From NCBI RefSeq assembly GCF_025791835.1, contig NZ_JAOXLP010000008.1, forward strand, positions 91,658-155,657: a DNA stretch of 64,000 nt. Direction: 5' to 3'. Position numbers and translations under genes: made by a program. The notes under the pieces were generated by a model. It saw only the letters and a list, made by a program, of their open reading frames with translations, did not search any database and was not told the origin of the DNA. Every line of letters begins with the position of its first letter. The first letter of the stretch is position 1. Of the stretch, positions 51,546 to 63,694 are shown piece after piece. The DNA is from Roseomonas xinghualingensis (GTDB lineage Bacteria; Pseudomonadota; Alphaproteobacteria; Acetobacterales; Acetobacteraceae).

Positions 51546-51869
51546 TCAGGTCGCGAGTTCGGCCATTCGCGCGGCCAGCGCCGCGGCATCGCCGCCGATC
51601 AGCACCGTCTTCTCGCGCGAGGTCGTTCCCTGGGTGACCGAGACGCGCGAGGGGACGACGGCAAGCGCCTTGGCCAGAAGGGCGCAGATGGCGCGGTTGG
51701 CGCGCCCGTCCTCCGGTGCCTCGTTCACGGCAACCTTCAGCCGGGGGCCATCGGCGCCCGCCACCAGCCCTTGCAGGCCGGGGCGCCGTGCGCGGGGCTG
51801 CGCCTTCACCCGCAGCTCGAGCCCATCCTCCGCCATTCGCCAGGCGCAGGCGCGTGGGGCAAGCGCCAT
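51546..51869 (-). CDS. DUF167 (YggU-like) protein
   Basis: 107 residues of the small DUF167 family: LELRVKAQPRARRPGL, RLKVAVNEAPEDGRANRAICALLAKALAV, VTQGTTSREKTVLIGG. The family fold is known but its function is not. The ATG at 51869 overlaps the stop of the upstream membrane-protein gene (TGATG). An internal ATG at MAEDGLE is also possible. Confidence 0.88.
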   Translation of the reverse strand: MALAPRACAWRMAEDGLELRVKAQPRARRPGLQGLVAGADGPRLKVAVNEAPEDGRANRAICALLAKALAVVPSRVSVTQGTTSREKTVLIGGDAAALAARMAELAT

Positions 51870-52252
51870 CAGGCCCGTGCGGCGGCCTTGGCCTGCCGGG
51901 CATTCGCCTCCACCCAGGCCCAGCAACCGAGCGCGGCGCCGATCATCCCCCAGGTGGCATTGAAGTTCAGTACCGCGATCACGCCCAGCGCCACCGCCGC
52001 CGCCCGCACGGCGAGGGGCGCGCCGATGAAGGCCCAGATGCCCAGTGCCATGGCCCCGGCACCCCAGAGCTGCCAGTGCTGGAGCCAGAGCAGCACCGCA
52101 CGAGGCTGGCAGGCGAAGGGCGCCTTGGAGAGGTCGAGGCAGAGCGCCCCCATCTCGCGCGGCTCCACCTGGAGGTGGCGATAGGCCACCATCAGTCCTA
52201 TGGCGGCGCCCACGGCCAGGATCGCCCACAGATCGCGCTTGGTTACGGTCAT
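51869..52252 (-). CDS. Small membrane protein of unknown function
   Basis: 127 residues with about three hydrophobic helices (LWAILAVGAAIGLMVAY, LWGAGAMALGIWAFIG, AAAVALGVIAVLNFNATWGMIGAALGCWAW) and a short outer loop with two cysteines (LCLDLSKAPFACQ) that could form a disulfide. No family recognised with confidence. Coupled to DUF167 by a TGATG overlap and divergent from panC across about 115 bases. Confidence 0.7.
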   Translation of the reverse strand: MTVTKRDLWAILAVGAAIGLMVAYRHLQVEPREMGALCLDLSKAPFACQPRAVLLWLQHWQLWGAGAMALGIWAFIGAPLAVRAAAVALGVIAVLNFNATWGMIGAALGCWAWVEANARQAKAAARA

Positions 52253-52367
52253 GGCCGGGAGATTGCGCGAACCGGTGCCCCGCGCAAGCGGTAACCGATG
52301 GCCGCGGCGCCTTGCCCGGGGGCGGCCACTCGGCCAATGGCTCCGCCAAGAATATCGGGAGAATGCC

Positions 52368-53219
52368 ATGCGGGTCGTCCGCGCTATGGATGAGCTGAGG
52401 GAAGCCACGGATGCGCTGCGCGCCGGCGGGCGGGGCCTCGGTCTCGTGCCCACCATGGGGGCGCTGCACCGGGGGCATCTGTCACTGGTGGCGGAGGCAC
52501 GGCGCCATGCGGAGGCGGTTGCCGTCTCCATCTTCGTCAACCCGCTGCAATTCGGCCCGAATGAGGATCTGGCGCGCTATCCGCGTGACGAGGCGGGGGA
52601 TCTGGAGAAGCTGCGCGGCGCGGGTTGCGACCTCGTCTGGATGCCGCCCGTGGAAGCCATGTACCCGCCCGGCGCCGCCACGGTCATCGAGGTGGGTGGC
52701 CCCTCGGAAGGCTTCGAGGGCACGTCCCGCCCCGGGCATTTCCGCGGCGTCGCCACCGTCTGCACGAAGCTGTTCAACCAGACCGGAGCCGATGTCGCGG
52801 TGTTCGGGGAGAAGGACTGGCAGCAGCTTCAGGTGGTCCGCCGTGTGGCGGCGGATCTGGACATGCGGATCCGGATCATCGGCCACCCCACGGTGCGGGA
52901 GGAGGACGGGCTCGCCTTCTCATCCCGGAACCAGCGGCTTTCGCCGGAGCAGCGGGCGCTGGCTCCTCTGCTGCCCCGGACGATGGAGGAGGCCATCGCC
53001 GCCATGGCGCAGGGCGCCGCGCCGGACACCGTGCTGCCCGAAGCCACCGCCAGGCTGCGCGCTGCCGGCTTCGTGCCCGACTACCTCGCCCTGGTCGAGC
53101 CGGCGACGCTCCGCCCCTGGCCCCATGGCGCGAGCGGCGAGGCGCGGCTGCTGGCCGCCGCCGGGCTGGGCGATGTGCGCCTGCTGGACAACATGGCGGC
53201 CTTCCTGCCGGAACGCTGA
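52368..53219 (+). CDS. panC: Pantothenate synthetase
   Basis: 283-residue PanC, which joins pantoate and beta-alanine with ATP to make pantothenate. Motif VPTMGALHRGHLSLV holds the HIGH-like pair, followed by SIFVNPLQFGPNEDLARYPR, GHFRGVATVCTKLFN, DVAVFGEKDWQQLQVV, and the KMSKS-like segment GLAFSSRNQRLSPEQR. Start 52368 has GGGAGA upstream; the open frame before it covers the divergent promoter. Confidence 0.96.
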   Translation: MRVVRAMDELREATDALRAGGRGLGLVPTMGALHRGHLSLVAEARRHAEAVAVSIFVNPLQFGPNEDLARYPRDEAGDLEKLRGAGCDLVWMPPVEAMYPPGAATVIEVGGPSEGFEGTSRPGHFRGVATVCTKLFNQTGADVAVFGEKDWQQLQVVRRVAADLDMRIRIIGHPTVREEDGLAFSSRNQRLSPEQRALAPLLPRTMEEAIAAMAQGAAPDTVLPEATARLRAAGFVPDYLALVEPATLRPWPHGASGEARLLAAAGLGDVRLLDNMAAFLPER

Positions 53220-53246
53220 GCCCAGCCTTTTGCTGAGCTTGGTCTT

Positions 53247-53672
53247 TCAGTGATGCGGGTGGCCGCAGAGCCCGTGATCCGCCAGCACCTGGATCACGCG
53301 GCAATCGCCCACCCGCCCATGCGCCCCGCTTTCCGTCATGCGGCTCACCTCTGCGCGGAGCGCCGTGAGGCGCGCGATGCGGCCGTCGATCTCCGCCAGA
53401 TGGGCGCGCGCGATGCCATCCACCTCGGCGCAGGGGCGGTCGGGCTGGTCGGCCAGGGCGAGGAGCTGGCGGATCGCCTCCACCTCGAAGCCCAGCTCCC
53501 GCGCATGGCGGATGAAGCGCAGGCGGCGGACGGCGTCCTCGCCATAGAGGCGCCGGTTGCTTTCCGTGCGCGGGGCTGCCGGGAGGAGGCCGATCTCCTC
53601 GTAATAGCGAATGGTGGGCACCTTCACGCCTGTTTGTCGCGAGAGGCTGCCGATAGGCAGGTTCATGGCCAT
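53247..53672 (-). CDS. MerR-family heavy-metal regulator (ZntR/CadR-like)
   Basis: 141 residues. The MerR helix-turn-helix begins IGSLSRQTGVKVPTIRYYEEIGLLPAAPR, then RLYGEDAVRRLRFIRHARELGF and a coiled dimer helix. Metal-type cysteines are present: the first before the long helix (PDRPCAEVDGIARAHL), two more in GDCRVIQVLADHGLCGHPHH, which ends in a His-rich tail. The pattern fits Zn/Cd/Pb sensing. Divergent from zntA, whose promoter has the over-long MerR spacer. ATG 53672 or 53666 (MNLPIG) may be the start. Confidence 0.9.
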   Translation of the reverse strand: MAMNLPIGSLSRQTGVKVPTIRYYEEIGLLPAAPRTESNRRLYGEDAVRRLRFIRHARELGFEVEAIRQLLALADQPDRPCAEVDGIARAHLAEIDGRIARLTALRAEVSRMTESGAHGRVGDCRVIQVLADHGLCGHPHH

Positions 53673-53679
53673 TCCGTGC

Positions 53680-53710
53680 TTGATCCTCGAGTGACTGGAG
53701 GATGTAGATC
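53680..53710 (+). promoter_or_regulatory. MerR-type zntA promoter with 19-bp spacer
   Basis: -35 TTGATC (53680-53685) and -10 TAGATC (53705-53710) are separated by 19 bases. The spacer carries the dyad ATCCTC / GAGGAT centred near 53693. Over-long spacing with a central dyad is the hallmark of MerR-controlled promoters that are untwisted by the metal-bound regulator. Confidence 0.8.
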
Positions 53711-53739
53711 GGGGGCCGACGCTTCAAGGACATCCAGCA

Positions 53740-55995
53740 ATGGCCGAAGCCACGAGCAGCACCCGTTACCGTGTGGAGGGCATGGACTGCCCTTCCTGCG
53801 CCACCCGTATCACCAGCGCGGTGCGGCGCGTGCCGGGGGTGAAGGATGTCTCGGTTTCGGTGACGGCCGGGACGATGACGGTGCGCCATGGGCCGGATGC
53901 GGGGATTGGCGAGGCGGTGATGCGGCAGGTGGGCACGCTGGGTGGCTACAGCGCCACGCCCCTGGCGCCGCGCGCTGTGCCGGTGGCGGAGGTTCATGAC
54001 CACCATGGTTGCTGCGGCCATGATCACGACCACCATGGGCACGGCCATGCCAAGCACAGCCATGCCAGGCACGACCACGCCCGGGGCGGGGAAGCCGGGC
54101 TGCATGGGCACCTGCATGATCATGGCCCTGTTTCCGGCCCCTGGTGGCGCAGCCCGCGGGGCCTTCTGACCATCGGCTGTGGCCTGGCTCTGGGCGCGGC
54201 CTATCTGCTTGGGAAGGTGGTGCCGGAACTGGCGGGCTGGGCCTTCACCGCCGCCATGCTGGTCGGGTTGGTTCCCATCGCCCGCCGCGCTTTTGTTTCC
54301 GCCCAGCTGGGCGCGCCCTTTTCCATCGAGATGCTGATGGTCATCGCCGCCACCGGCGCCACCATCATTGGCGCGACCGAGGAGGCGGCGGCGGTGGTGC
54401 TGCTCTTCCTCATCGGCGAACTTCTGGAAGGGGTGGCGGCCGGCCGGGCCCGCGCCAGCATCCAGGCCCTGGCGAAGCTGGTTCCCGCCACCGCCCTGCT
54501 GGAGCGCAATGGCCGCACGGAGGAAGTGCCCGCCGCGACGCTTCCCGTAGGCGCCACCATCCTTATCCGCCCCGGCGACCGCATCGCCGCCGATGGCGAG
54601 ATCCTGGAAGGCGAGAGCGCCATCGACGAGGCGCCTGTCACGGGCGAGAGCACGCCGAAGCGCAAGAGCGTGGGGGATGCCGTCTTCGCCGGCACGGTGA
54701 ATGGCGATGGCGTGCTGCGGCTGCGCGTGACCGCCGCCGCCGAGGACAACACCATCGCCCGCGTCGTGCGGCTGGTGGAGGAGGCGCAGGAGAGCAAGGC
54801 GCCGACCGAGCGCTTCATCGATCGCTTTTCCCGCTACTACACCCCCGCCGTGCTGCTGGTGGCCGCGCTCGTGGCGGTGCTGCCGCCGCTGTTGGGCGGC
54901 GGCGCCTGGGGCGAGTGGATCTACAAGGGCCTTGCCATCCTGCTGATCGGCTGTCCCTGCGCACTGGTGATCTCCACCCCGGCGGCCATCGCGGCGGGGC
55001 TTTCCGCCGGGGCGCGGCGCGGGCTGCTGATGAAGGGTGGTGCTGTGCTGGAAGGGATGGGCAGCATCGATGTCATCGCCCTCGATAAGACTGGAACGCT
55101 GACCGAGGGCCGTCCTGTGGTGACCGACCTGCTGGCGGCCGAGGGCGATGCGCGCGGCCTGCTTTCCCGCGCCGCCGCGCTGGAGGCCGGTTCCAGCCAT
55201 CCGCTGGCGCTCGCCATCCTCGCCCGTGCCAGGGCGGATGGCGTATCCGTGCCACCGGCCAGAGAGGCCTCCGCCCAGGGCGGCAAGGGCGTGACCGGGC
55301 GCGTGGGCGGCGAAAGCCTGTTCCTCGGCTCCCCCGCCGCCGCTGCTTCGCGCGTCGCGCTGCCCGCTATCTGGCAGGATCGGATCGAGGCGCTGAACGG
55401 CGAGGGCAAGTCCGTCTCCGTCCTGCTGGCCGATGGCCGGCTGTCCGGAATCATCGCCATGCGAGATGAGCCGCGCGAGGATGCGAAGGCAGGGCTGGCT
55501 GCGCTGAAGGCCATGGGCGTGCAGCCGTTGATGCTGACCGGCGACAACCGCCGCACCGCCGAGGCCATCGGCGCCACCCTGGGCCTGCCCGTGCGCGCGG
55601 AGCTGCTGCCCGAGGACAAGCAGCGCATCGTGCGCGAGATGCAGGGGCAGGGCCGGCATGTCGCCAAGGTGGGCGACGGCATCAACGACGCCCCGGCCCT
55701 GGCCGCCGCCGATATCGGCATCGCCATGGGTGGTGGCACCGATGTGGCGTTGGAGACGGCGGATGCCGCCGTGCTGCATGGGCGGGTGCTGGACCTGTCG
55801 CGCATGGTCGCGCTGTCCCGCCGCACCATGGGCAATATCCGGCAGAACATCGCCATCGCCCTGGGGCTGAAGGCGGTGTTCCTGGTGACCACCATCCTCG
55901 GCATCACCGGCCTCTGGCCCGCGATCCTGGCGGATACGGGCGCGACGGTCCTGGTGACGGCGAATGCGATGCGGCTGCTGGCTGCGAAGCTGTGA
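53740..55995 (+). CDS. zntA: P1B-type Zn/Cd/Pb-exporting ATPase
   Basis: 751-residue heavy-metal ATPase. N-terminal HMA domain with GMDCPSC (Cys17, Cys20), then a His-rich linker (residues about 84-130, dense HDH/HGH repeats). Membrane metal site CPC at 405-407, phosphorylation motif DKTGT from Asp449, [10 protein letters not shown] (the HP locus), and the hinge [21 protein letters not shown]. Class: zinc/cadmium/lead exporter. The upstream MerR-type promoter and divergent regulator gene support metal-induced expression. Confidence 0.95.
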   Translation: MAEATSSTRYRVEGMDCPSCATRITSAVRRVPGVKDVSVSVTAGTMTVRHGPDAGIGEAVMRQVGTLGGYSATPLAPRAVPVAEVHDHHGCCGHDHDHHGHGHAKHSHARHDHARGGEAGLHGHLHDHGPVSGPWWRSPRGLLTIGCGLALGAAYLLGKVVPELAGWAFTAAMLVGLVPIARRAFVSAQLGAPFSIEMLMVIAATGATIIGATEEAAAVVLLFLIGELLEGVAAGRARASIQALAKLVPATALLERNGRTEEVPAATLPVGATILIRPGDRIAADGEILEGESAIDEAPVTGESTPKRKSVGDAVFAGTVNGDGVLRLRVTAAAEDNTIARVVRLVEEAQESKAPTERFIDRFSRYYTPAVLLVAALVAVLPPLLGGGAWGEWIYKGLAILLIGCPCALVISTPAAIAAGLSAGARRGLLMKGGAVLEGMGSIDVIALDKTGTLTEGRPVVTDLLAAEGDARGLLSRAAALEAGSSHPLALAILARARADGVSVPPAREASAQGGKGVTGRVGGESLFLGSPAAAASRVALPAIWQDRIEALNGEGKSVSVLLADGRLSGIIAMRDEPREDAKAGLAALKAMGVQPLMLTGDNRRTAEAIGATLGLPVRAELLPEDKQRIVREMQGQGRHVAKVGDGINDAPALAAADIGIAMGGGTDVALETADAAVLHGRVLDLSRMVALSRRTMGNIRQNIAIALGLKAVFLVTTILGITGLWPAILADTGATVLVTANAMRLLAAKL

Positions 55996-56006
55996 GGGAA
56001 GGGGGC

Positions 56007-56417
56007 TTACGCCCCCACCTGCCGCAGCCAGTCCTGCAGGTTGTAATAGGTCGTGACGCGGGCAATTCGGCCCTGCTTCACCTCCAGGAAGGCCCCGGCG
56101 GGCAGGGTGTAGGTCTGCCCCTTTGCCTCGGGCAGGCCCTCGTCAGTGGAGAGATAGGTGCCATGCACCATGAACTCGGCCGCCGCGCGGGACCCGTCGG
56201 CCGAGGCCATCACCACCACGTCGCGAAGCTCCTCGCGGTAGCAACGTTCCATATGACCGAGGAAACGGGAAAAGGCCTGCTTTCCGATGCTTCGGCCGCC
56301 CTGGTTGGCGTCATGCGCCACGTCATCGGCCAGGCAGTCCAGCATTCCGGACCAATCGGCGCGGTTGAAGGCCTCATAGTAGCGGCGAACCAGGGCCAGG
56401 CTCTCGTCCTGCGACAA
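56007..56417 (-). CDS. Ketosteroid isomerase-related (SnoaL-like, NTF2-fold) protein
   Basis: 136 residues of the NTF2-like fold, resembling the TIGR02096 steroid delta-isomerase-related group: [95 protein letters not shown]. The reaction is unknown. There is no ATG; the TTG at 56417 has AAGGA about eight bases upstream and is preferred to the GTG at 56453. Divergent from glyQ. A short GGGGGC/GCCCCC hairpin (56001-56016) overlaps its stop. Confidence 0.82.
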   Translation of the reverse strand: MSQDESLALVRRYYEAFNRADWSGMLDCLADDVAHDANQGGRSIGKQAFSRFLGHMERCYREELRDVVVMASADGSRAAAEFMVHGTYLSTDEGLPEAKGQTYTLPAGAFLEVKQGRIARVTTYYNLQDWLRQVGA

Positions 56418-56468
56418 AGGGGGGCTTCCTTGCGGGGTTACGGGGGCGACCACTATACCCGCCCGGCC

Positions 56469-57332
56469 ATGCAGACCCAGCCGCTCCCGTTCCAGGACAT
56501 GATCCTGGCGCTCCATGCCTTCTGGTCGAAACAAGGCTGCGCCATCCTGCAGCCCTATGACATGGAGATGGGGGCGGGAACCTTCCATCCGGCCACCACG
56601 CTCCGGGCCCTGGGGCCGAAGCCCTGGCGGGCCGCCTATGTCCAGCCCAGCCGCCGCCCCTCGGACGGCCGATACGGCAACAACCCGAACCGGCTGGGCC
56701 ATTACTACCAGTACCAGGTCATCCTGAAGCCGAGCCCGCCCGATCCGCAGTCCCTGCTGATCGAGAGCTACAAGGCCATTGGCATCGACCCGATGCTGCA
56801 TGACATCCGCTTCGTGGAGGATGACTGGGAAAGCCCAACCCTCGGCGCCTGGGGCCTGGGCTGGGAAGTGTGGTGCGATGGGATGGAGGTGACGCAGTTC
56901 ACCTATTTCCAGCAGGTCGGCGGCATTCCCTGCGCGGTTCCCTCCTGCGAGCTGACCTACGGGCTCGAGCGGTTGGCGATGTACATCCAGGGCGTCGAGA
57001 ACGTGTACGACCTGGCCTTCAATTCGAATGGCCTGACCTATGGCGACGTCTTCCTGCGCGCCGAGCGCGAATTCAGCGCCTATTCCTTCGAGCGCGCCGA
57101 TGTGCCTGTGCTGTTCCGCCACTTCGCGGAGGCCGAGGCCGAGTGCAACGCGCTCTGCGACAACGCCCTTCCGCTGCCGGCCTATGACCAGTGCATCAAG
57201 GCCAGCCACAGCTTCAACCTGCTGGATGCCCGCGGCGCGATCAGCGTGACGGAGCGCGCCGCCTATATCGGCCGCGTCCGCGCGCTGGCGAAGCGATGCT
57301 GCGAAGGCTGGCTGGCGGGGGAGACGGCCTGA
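56469..57332 (+). CDS. glyQ: Glycine--tRNA ligase alpha subunit
   Basis: 287-residue alpha subunit of the tetrameric (alpha2-beta2) glycyl-tRNA synthetase; it carries the catalytic class II core. Family markers: [75 protein letters not shown] and [14 protein letters not shown]. Stop and glyS start overlap (TGATG). Confidence 0.97.
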   Translation: MQTQPLPFQDMILALHAFWSKQGCAILQPYDMEMGAGTFHPATTLRALGPKPWRAAYVQPSRRPSDGRYGNNPNRLGHYYQYQVILKPSPPDPQSLLIESYKAIGIDPMLHDIRFVEDDWESPTLGAWGLGWEVWCDGMEVTQFTYFQQVGGIPCAVPSCELTYGLERLAMYIQGVENVYDLAFNSNGLTYGDVFLRAEREFSAYSFERADVPVLFRHFAEAEAECNALCDNALPLPAYDQCIKASHSFNLLDARGAISVTERAAYIGRVRALAKRCCEGWLAGETA

Positions 57333-59569
57333 TGTCCGAACTCCTGCTCGAAATCCTCTCCGAGGAAATCCCCGCCCGCATGCAGGCCCGCGCCGCCGAG
57401 GATCTCGCGCGGCTGCTGGGCGAGGCGCTGAAGCCCGCCGGCCTGACCCTGGAAGGTGTCCGCACCCTCTACGGTCCCCGCCGCATCGCGCTGATCGCCG
57501 AGCTTCCCGCCGCGACCCCCGCCAGCGAGCGCGAGGAAAAGGGCCCCCGCATCGGCGCGCCCGAGAAGGCGCTGGAGGGCTTCGCCCGCAAGTTCGCGCT
57601 GCCCGAGCCGGCTGTCGCCGCCATGCGCGCGGCCACCGGTGCCTCCGACGCCCCAGTCTATGAAGGTGGTGGGCTGACCATCATCGCCCGTGCGGAGAAG
57701 TCCGGCGCCTCCTTCCTGTTGCGCCTCGAGAATCCGGCCCGTTCCAGTGCCGAGGTGCTGGCCGAGGCCATCCCTGGCCTGATCCGCCGCTTCCCCTGGC
57801 CGAAATCCATGCGCTGGGGCACCTCGGACCTGATCTGGGTGCGGCCGATGCAGCGCATCCTCTGCCTGCTGGATGGCGCGGTGGTGCCCTTCGCTCTGGC
57901 CGAGGGTGCCGATGAAGCCCATGGGCTGCGTTCCGGTGACCTGACCGAAGGCCATCGCATCCAGTCGCCCGGCACCTTCGCCGTTGCCTCCGCCGCCGGT
58001 TACGAAGCCGGGCTGCGCGAGCGTTCCGTCATCCCCGACGCCGCCGAGCGGGAGCGGATGATCGAGACCGGCATCGCCGAACTCGCTGCCGCCGAGGGGC
58101 TGGAGGTGGTGCCCGACCGCAGCTTGCTGACCGAGGTAGCCGGGCTGGTCGAATGGCCCGTGCCGCTGCTGGGCCGCATCGATGACGCCTTCATGGACCT
58201 GCCGCCCGAACTGATGCGGACCACCATGCGGGTGAACCAGCGTTACTTCGCGCTGCGCCACCCGGATGGCCGCGCCGCTGCCCGCTTCGCCCTGGTGGCG
58301 AATATCGCGGCCAAGGATGGCGGCGCCGCCATTGTCGGCGGCAATGAGCGCGTGCTGCGCGCCCGCCTTTCCGACGCGCGCTTCTTCTGGGACCTGGACC
58401 GCAAGCAGCCGCTGGAAGCCTTCCTGCCCAGGCTGGATTCCGTGGTGTTTCACGCGAAACTCGGCACGCAGGGCGACCGCGTTCGGCGGCTGGAGCGGCT
58501 GGCCCGGCACATCGCGCCGCAGGTCGGTGCAGATCCGGAACTGGCCGCGCGTGCCGCGCAGCTAGCCAAGGCGGACCTCGCCTCCGGCATGGTGGGCGAG
58601 TTCCCGGAACTGCAGGGCGTGATGGGCCGCTACTACGCGCTGCATGGCGGCGAGGACCCGCGCGTGGCCGAGGCGATCGGCGCGCATTACCGGCCGCTCG
58701 GCCCGGGCGATGCGGTGCCGTCCGAGCCCGTTGCCATCGCTGTGGCCCTGGCCGACAAGCTGGACCAGCTCGCCGGCTTCTTCGCCGCCGATGAGCGCCC
58801 GACCGGCTCGGGCGATCCCTATGCGCTGCGCCGCGCGGCGCTGGGCGTCATCCGCATCATCCGCGAGAACGGGCTGCGCCTGCCGCTGGCCGATGCAGTG
58901 GCCGAAGCCTTCTTCGGCTACCCCATGGCCCAGGGCACGACGGCCACGCCCGAGTTCGGCATGGCCGTCGCGACCGAGCGGATGAATGCCGGCTGGAAGC
59001 CCCCCGCCGAATCCGCGCATCCGCCGATGGTCGCGGCCTTCGCCCAGGGCGTGGTGGAATTCCTCGCTGAGCGCCTGCGGGTGCAGATGCGGGCTGAGGG
59101 TCTTCGTCACGATCTCGTGGCCGCGGCCTTCGGAACCTCGGGCGATGACGACCTGAATCGCCTGCTCGCGCGCGCCGATGCGCTGCGCGACTTCCTCTCG
59201 ACGGATGAGGGGACGGACCTCCTGGCTGCCTATCGGCGGGCGGCAAACATCCTCAGAATCGAGGAAAAGAAGGACGGCCGCAGCTATGCGCCCGTCATCC
59301 GCCCCGACCTGCTCCGCGCGCCGGAGGAGATCGCCCTCGCTTCCGCGCTCGAAGCGGCGCGGCCGGAGGTGCGGGCCGCGCTGGGCCGCGAGGACTTCGC
59401 AGGTGCGATGGGTGCTCTTGCGCCTCTCCGCGCGCCGGTCGATGCCTTCTTCGACCGGGTCACTGTCAATGACCCGGATAGGGACCTGCGTGAGAACAGG
59501 CTAGGCTTGCTGGCGTTGCTGCGCGGCGCCATGGACGAGCTGGCCGACATCGCGCGCATCGAGGCTTGA
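57332..59569 (+). CDS. glyS: Glycine--tRNA ligase beta subunit
   Basis: 745-residue beta subunit needed for tRNA binding and aminoacylation. It starts [18 protein letters not shown], with FPWPKSMRWG, MRTTMRVNQRYFAL, FHAKLGTQGDRVRRLERLA, and an HD-like/anticodon-binding C-terminal half ending with a DALR-type segment (FFDRVTVNDPDRDLRENRLGLL). Coupled to glyQ. ppdK follows after 11 bases, so the three genes probably share a transcript. Confidence 0.97.
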   Translation: MSELLLEILSEEIPARMQARAAEDLARLLGEALKPAGLTLEGVRTLYGPRRIALIAELPAATPASEREEKGPRIGAPEKALEGFARKFALPEPAVAAMRAATGASDAPVYEGGGLTIIARAEKSGASFLLRLENPARSSAEVLAEAIPGLIRRFPWPKSMRWGTSDLIWVRPMQRILCLLDGAVVPFALAEGADEAHGLRSGDLTEGHRIQSPGTFAVASAAGYEAGLRERSVIPDAAERERMIETGIAELAAAEGLEVVPDRSLLTEVAGLVEWPVPLLGRIDDAFMDLPPELMRTTMRVNQRYFALRHPDGRAAARFALVANIAAKDGGAAIVGGNERVLRARLSDARFFWDLDRKQPLEAFLPRLDSVVFHAKLGTQGDRVRRLERLARHIAPQVGADPELAARAAQLAKADLASGMVGEFPELQGVMGRYYALHGGEDPRVAEAIGAHYRPLGPGDAVPSEPVAIAVALADKLDQLAGFFAADERPTGSGDPYALRRAALGVIRIIRENGLRLPLADAVAEAFFGYPMAQGTTATPEFGMAVATERMNAGWKPPAESAHPPMVAAFAQGVVEFLAERLRVQMRAEGLRHDLVAAAFGTSGDDDLNRLLARADALRDFLSTDEGTDLLAAYRRAANILRIEEKKDGRSYAPVIRPDLLRAPEEIALASALEAARPEVRAALGREDFAGAMGALAPLRAPVDAFFDRVTVNDPDRDLRENRLGLLALLRGAMDELADIARIEA

Positions 59570-59580
59570 GGGAATAGGTC

Positions 59581-62262
<2,682 letters not shown>

Positions 62263-62270
62263 GTTTGCCC

Positions 62271-62318
62271 CCGGAGGCTCTGCCTCCGGACCTCCGCCGG
62301 GGAGCCATCGGGCTCCCC
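62271..62318. terminator. Tandem hairpins between convergent ppdK and nth
   Basis: Two perfect stem-loops in a row: CCGGAGGC/GCCTCCGG (62271-62289, three-base loop) and GGGGAGCC/GGCTCCCC (62299-62318, ATCG loop). They lie just after the ppdK stop and face the nth 3' end, so they may stop transcription in both directions. The GC-rich head-to-tail form resembles dispersed intergenic repeats in this group. Confidence 0.65.
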
Positions 62319-62373
62319 GGACCCCGCATTCCATTTTCGGGAAGGATCGGCCGGCGGCGGTGCCGTGGGCCTT

Positions 62374-63018
62374 TCAGTCGCTCGGCCCCGCCACCTTGTC
62401 CGGGTAGTTGCAATGCGCCCGGGCCACGCAGTGCCAGCATTCCGGCCGGCGTGCCTTGCAGACATAGCGCCCGTGCAGGATCAGCCAGTGATGGGCGTCC
62501 CGCAGCAGTTCCGGCGGGCAGCGCTTCATCAGCCCGTCTTCCACCGCGCGGGGCGTATCGCCCGGGGCCAGGCCGGTGCGGTTGCCCAGGCGGAAGATAT
62601 GGGTGTCCACCGCCATGGCGTTCTCGCCAAAGGCGACGTTGAGCACGACATTGGCGGTCTTGCGGCCGACGCCAGGCAGAGCCTCCAGCGCCGTGCGGTC
62701 TGAAGGCACCACGCCGCCATGACGCTCGATCAGCAATTGGGACAGGGCCGCGACATTCTTCGCCTTGGCCTGCCATAGCCCGATCCGGCGGATGTGGCGC
62801 CCAATGCCTTCCGCCCCGAGGGCAGCCATCGAGGCGGGATCCGGCGCCTCGGCGAAGAGGGAAGGGGTGACCTTGTTCACCGCCACATCGGTGGTCTGGG
62901 CGGAGAGGACGACAGCCACCAGCAGGGTGAAGGGGTCGCTGTACTCCAGCTCCGTTTTGGGAGCCGGGTTCGCCTCCGCCAGGGCGCGGATGAAGGCGGC
63001 GGCCTGGGCGGCCGCCAT
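62374..63018 (-). CDS. nth: Endonuclease III
   Basis: 214-residue base-excision DNA glycosylase/AP lyase for oxidised pyrimidines. Helix-hairpin-helix with the catalytic Lys in LPGVGRKTANVVLN, catalytic Asp in AVDTHIFRLGNR, and the C-terminal [4Fe-4S] cluster C-x6-C-x2-C-x5-C (VCKARRPECWHCVARAHC). The start at 63018 gives the usual distance to TELEYSDPFTLLVAVVLSAQTTD; a GTG at 63063 would add an Arg-rich N-terminus. Divergent from the DUF2244 gene. Confidence 0.95.
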   Translation of the reverse strand: MAAAQAAAFIRALAEANPAPKTELEYSDPFTLLVAVVLSAQTTDVAVNKVTPSLFAEAPDPASMAALGAEGIGRHIRRIGLWQAKAKNVAALSQLLIERHGGVVPSDRTALEALPGVGRKTANVVLNVAFGENAMAVDTHIFRLGNRTGLAPGDTPRAVEDGLMKRCPPELLRDAHHWLILHGRYVCKARRPECWHCVARAHCNYPDKVAGPSD

Positions 63019-63154
63019 GCGGCGCGCGCGGCGGGGCTGGGTGGCGGTGCCATGGAGCGGCACCTTGGCAAGAGCGTTTCGGGTCACGCTGCCGTCAATA
63101 GCGCGCAGTCCTTTCCGGAGGAAACTGCTTGGAAAAGGCGCTAAACCTGCCGGA

Positions 63155-63694
63155 ATGATGCCAGCCCAGGACGCCCCCCTCTTTGAGGCCCTGACCACGC
63201 CGCACCAGTCCGGCACCCCGTTGGGCCTTCGCGTGATCGCCGGTGTGGTGCTGTTCGGTTCGGCCGTGCTGACGATCCTGTTCTGGTCGCTCGGGGCCTG
63301 GCCGGTGGCCGGGTTCATGGGAGTTGAGGTGCTTCTGGTGCTCGGCCTGCTGCGCGCGCATCGCCGCTGGCTGGGGCGGATCGGTGAGCGGATCACCCTG
63401 GCGAATGGCCGGCTCTGCGTGCAGCGAACGGACCGCAAGGCGCGTCGCCAGGTGATAGAGTTCGATGCTTATTGGACGCGGGTCTCGCTGCTGCCGCGCC
63501 ACGGACGGGCAAGCGAGTTGCGCCTGGCAGCACGGGGCCGCTCCACCGAGATCGGAAGCTTCCTGCCGGAAGCCGACAAGACCGATCTGGCGGATGCACT
63601 GGCGCGGGCCCTTTGGAATTACCGCAACCCGGTCTTCGACAGCCCGCAGCTGGAGGGGAGCGCTAGAGCAGACTCCGTTCATTCGGGTTCATAG
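63155..63694 (+). CDS. DUF2244 membrane protein with an IS-derived C-terminus
   Basis: 179 residues of the DUF2244 family: two membrane helices (RVIAGVVLFGSAVLTILFWSLG, VAGFMGVEVLLVLGLLRAH) and a cytoplasmic PH-like domain with RVSLLPRHGRASELRLAARGRSTEIGSFLPEADK and LADALARALWNYRNP. The last about ten codons, from 63663 on, are read from the end of an IS630-type element, so the native C-terminus has been replaced. ATGs at 63155 and 63158 are both possible. Function unknown. Confidence 0.8.
   Translation: MMPAQDAPLFEALTTPHQSGTPLGLRVIAGVVLFGSAVLTILFWSLGAWPVAGFMGVEVLLVLGLLRAHRRWLGRIGERITLANGRLCVQRTDRKARRQVIEFDAYWTRVSLLPRHGRASELRLAARGRSTEIGSFLPEADKTDLADALARALWNYRNPVFDSPQLEGSARADSVHSGS

Noticed and set aside
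53940..54135. Short repeats encoding HDH/HGH as a possible DNA repeat or CRISPR-like array
   Set aside because: They encode the His-rich linker of ZntA; spacing is irregular and in codon steps.
52876..55779. 967-residue open frame antisense to panC and zntA
   Set aside because: Spans two well-identified genes and the intergenic promoter, with no domain of its own.
56001..56016. GGGGGC/GCCCCC hairpin as a terminator for zntA
   Set aside because: The stem is only 6 bp, overlaps the stop of the convergent gene and has no T-run; mentioned only in that gene's entry.
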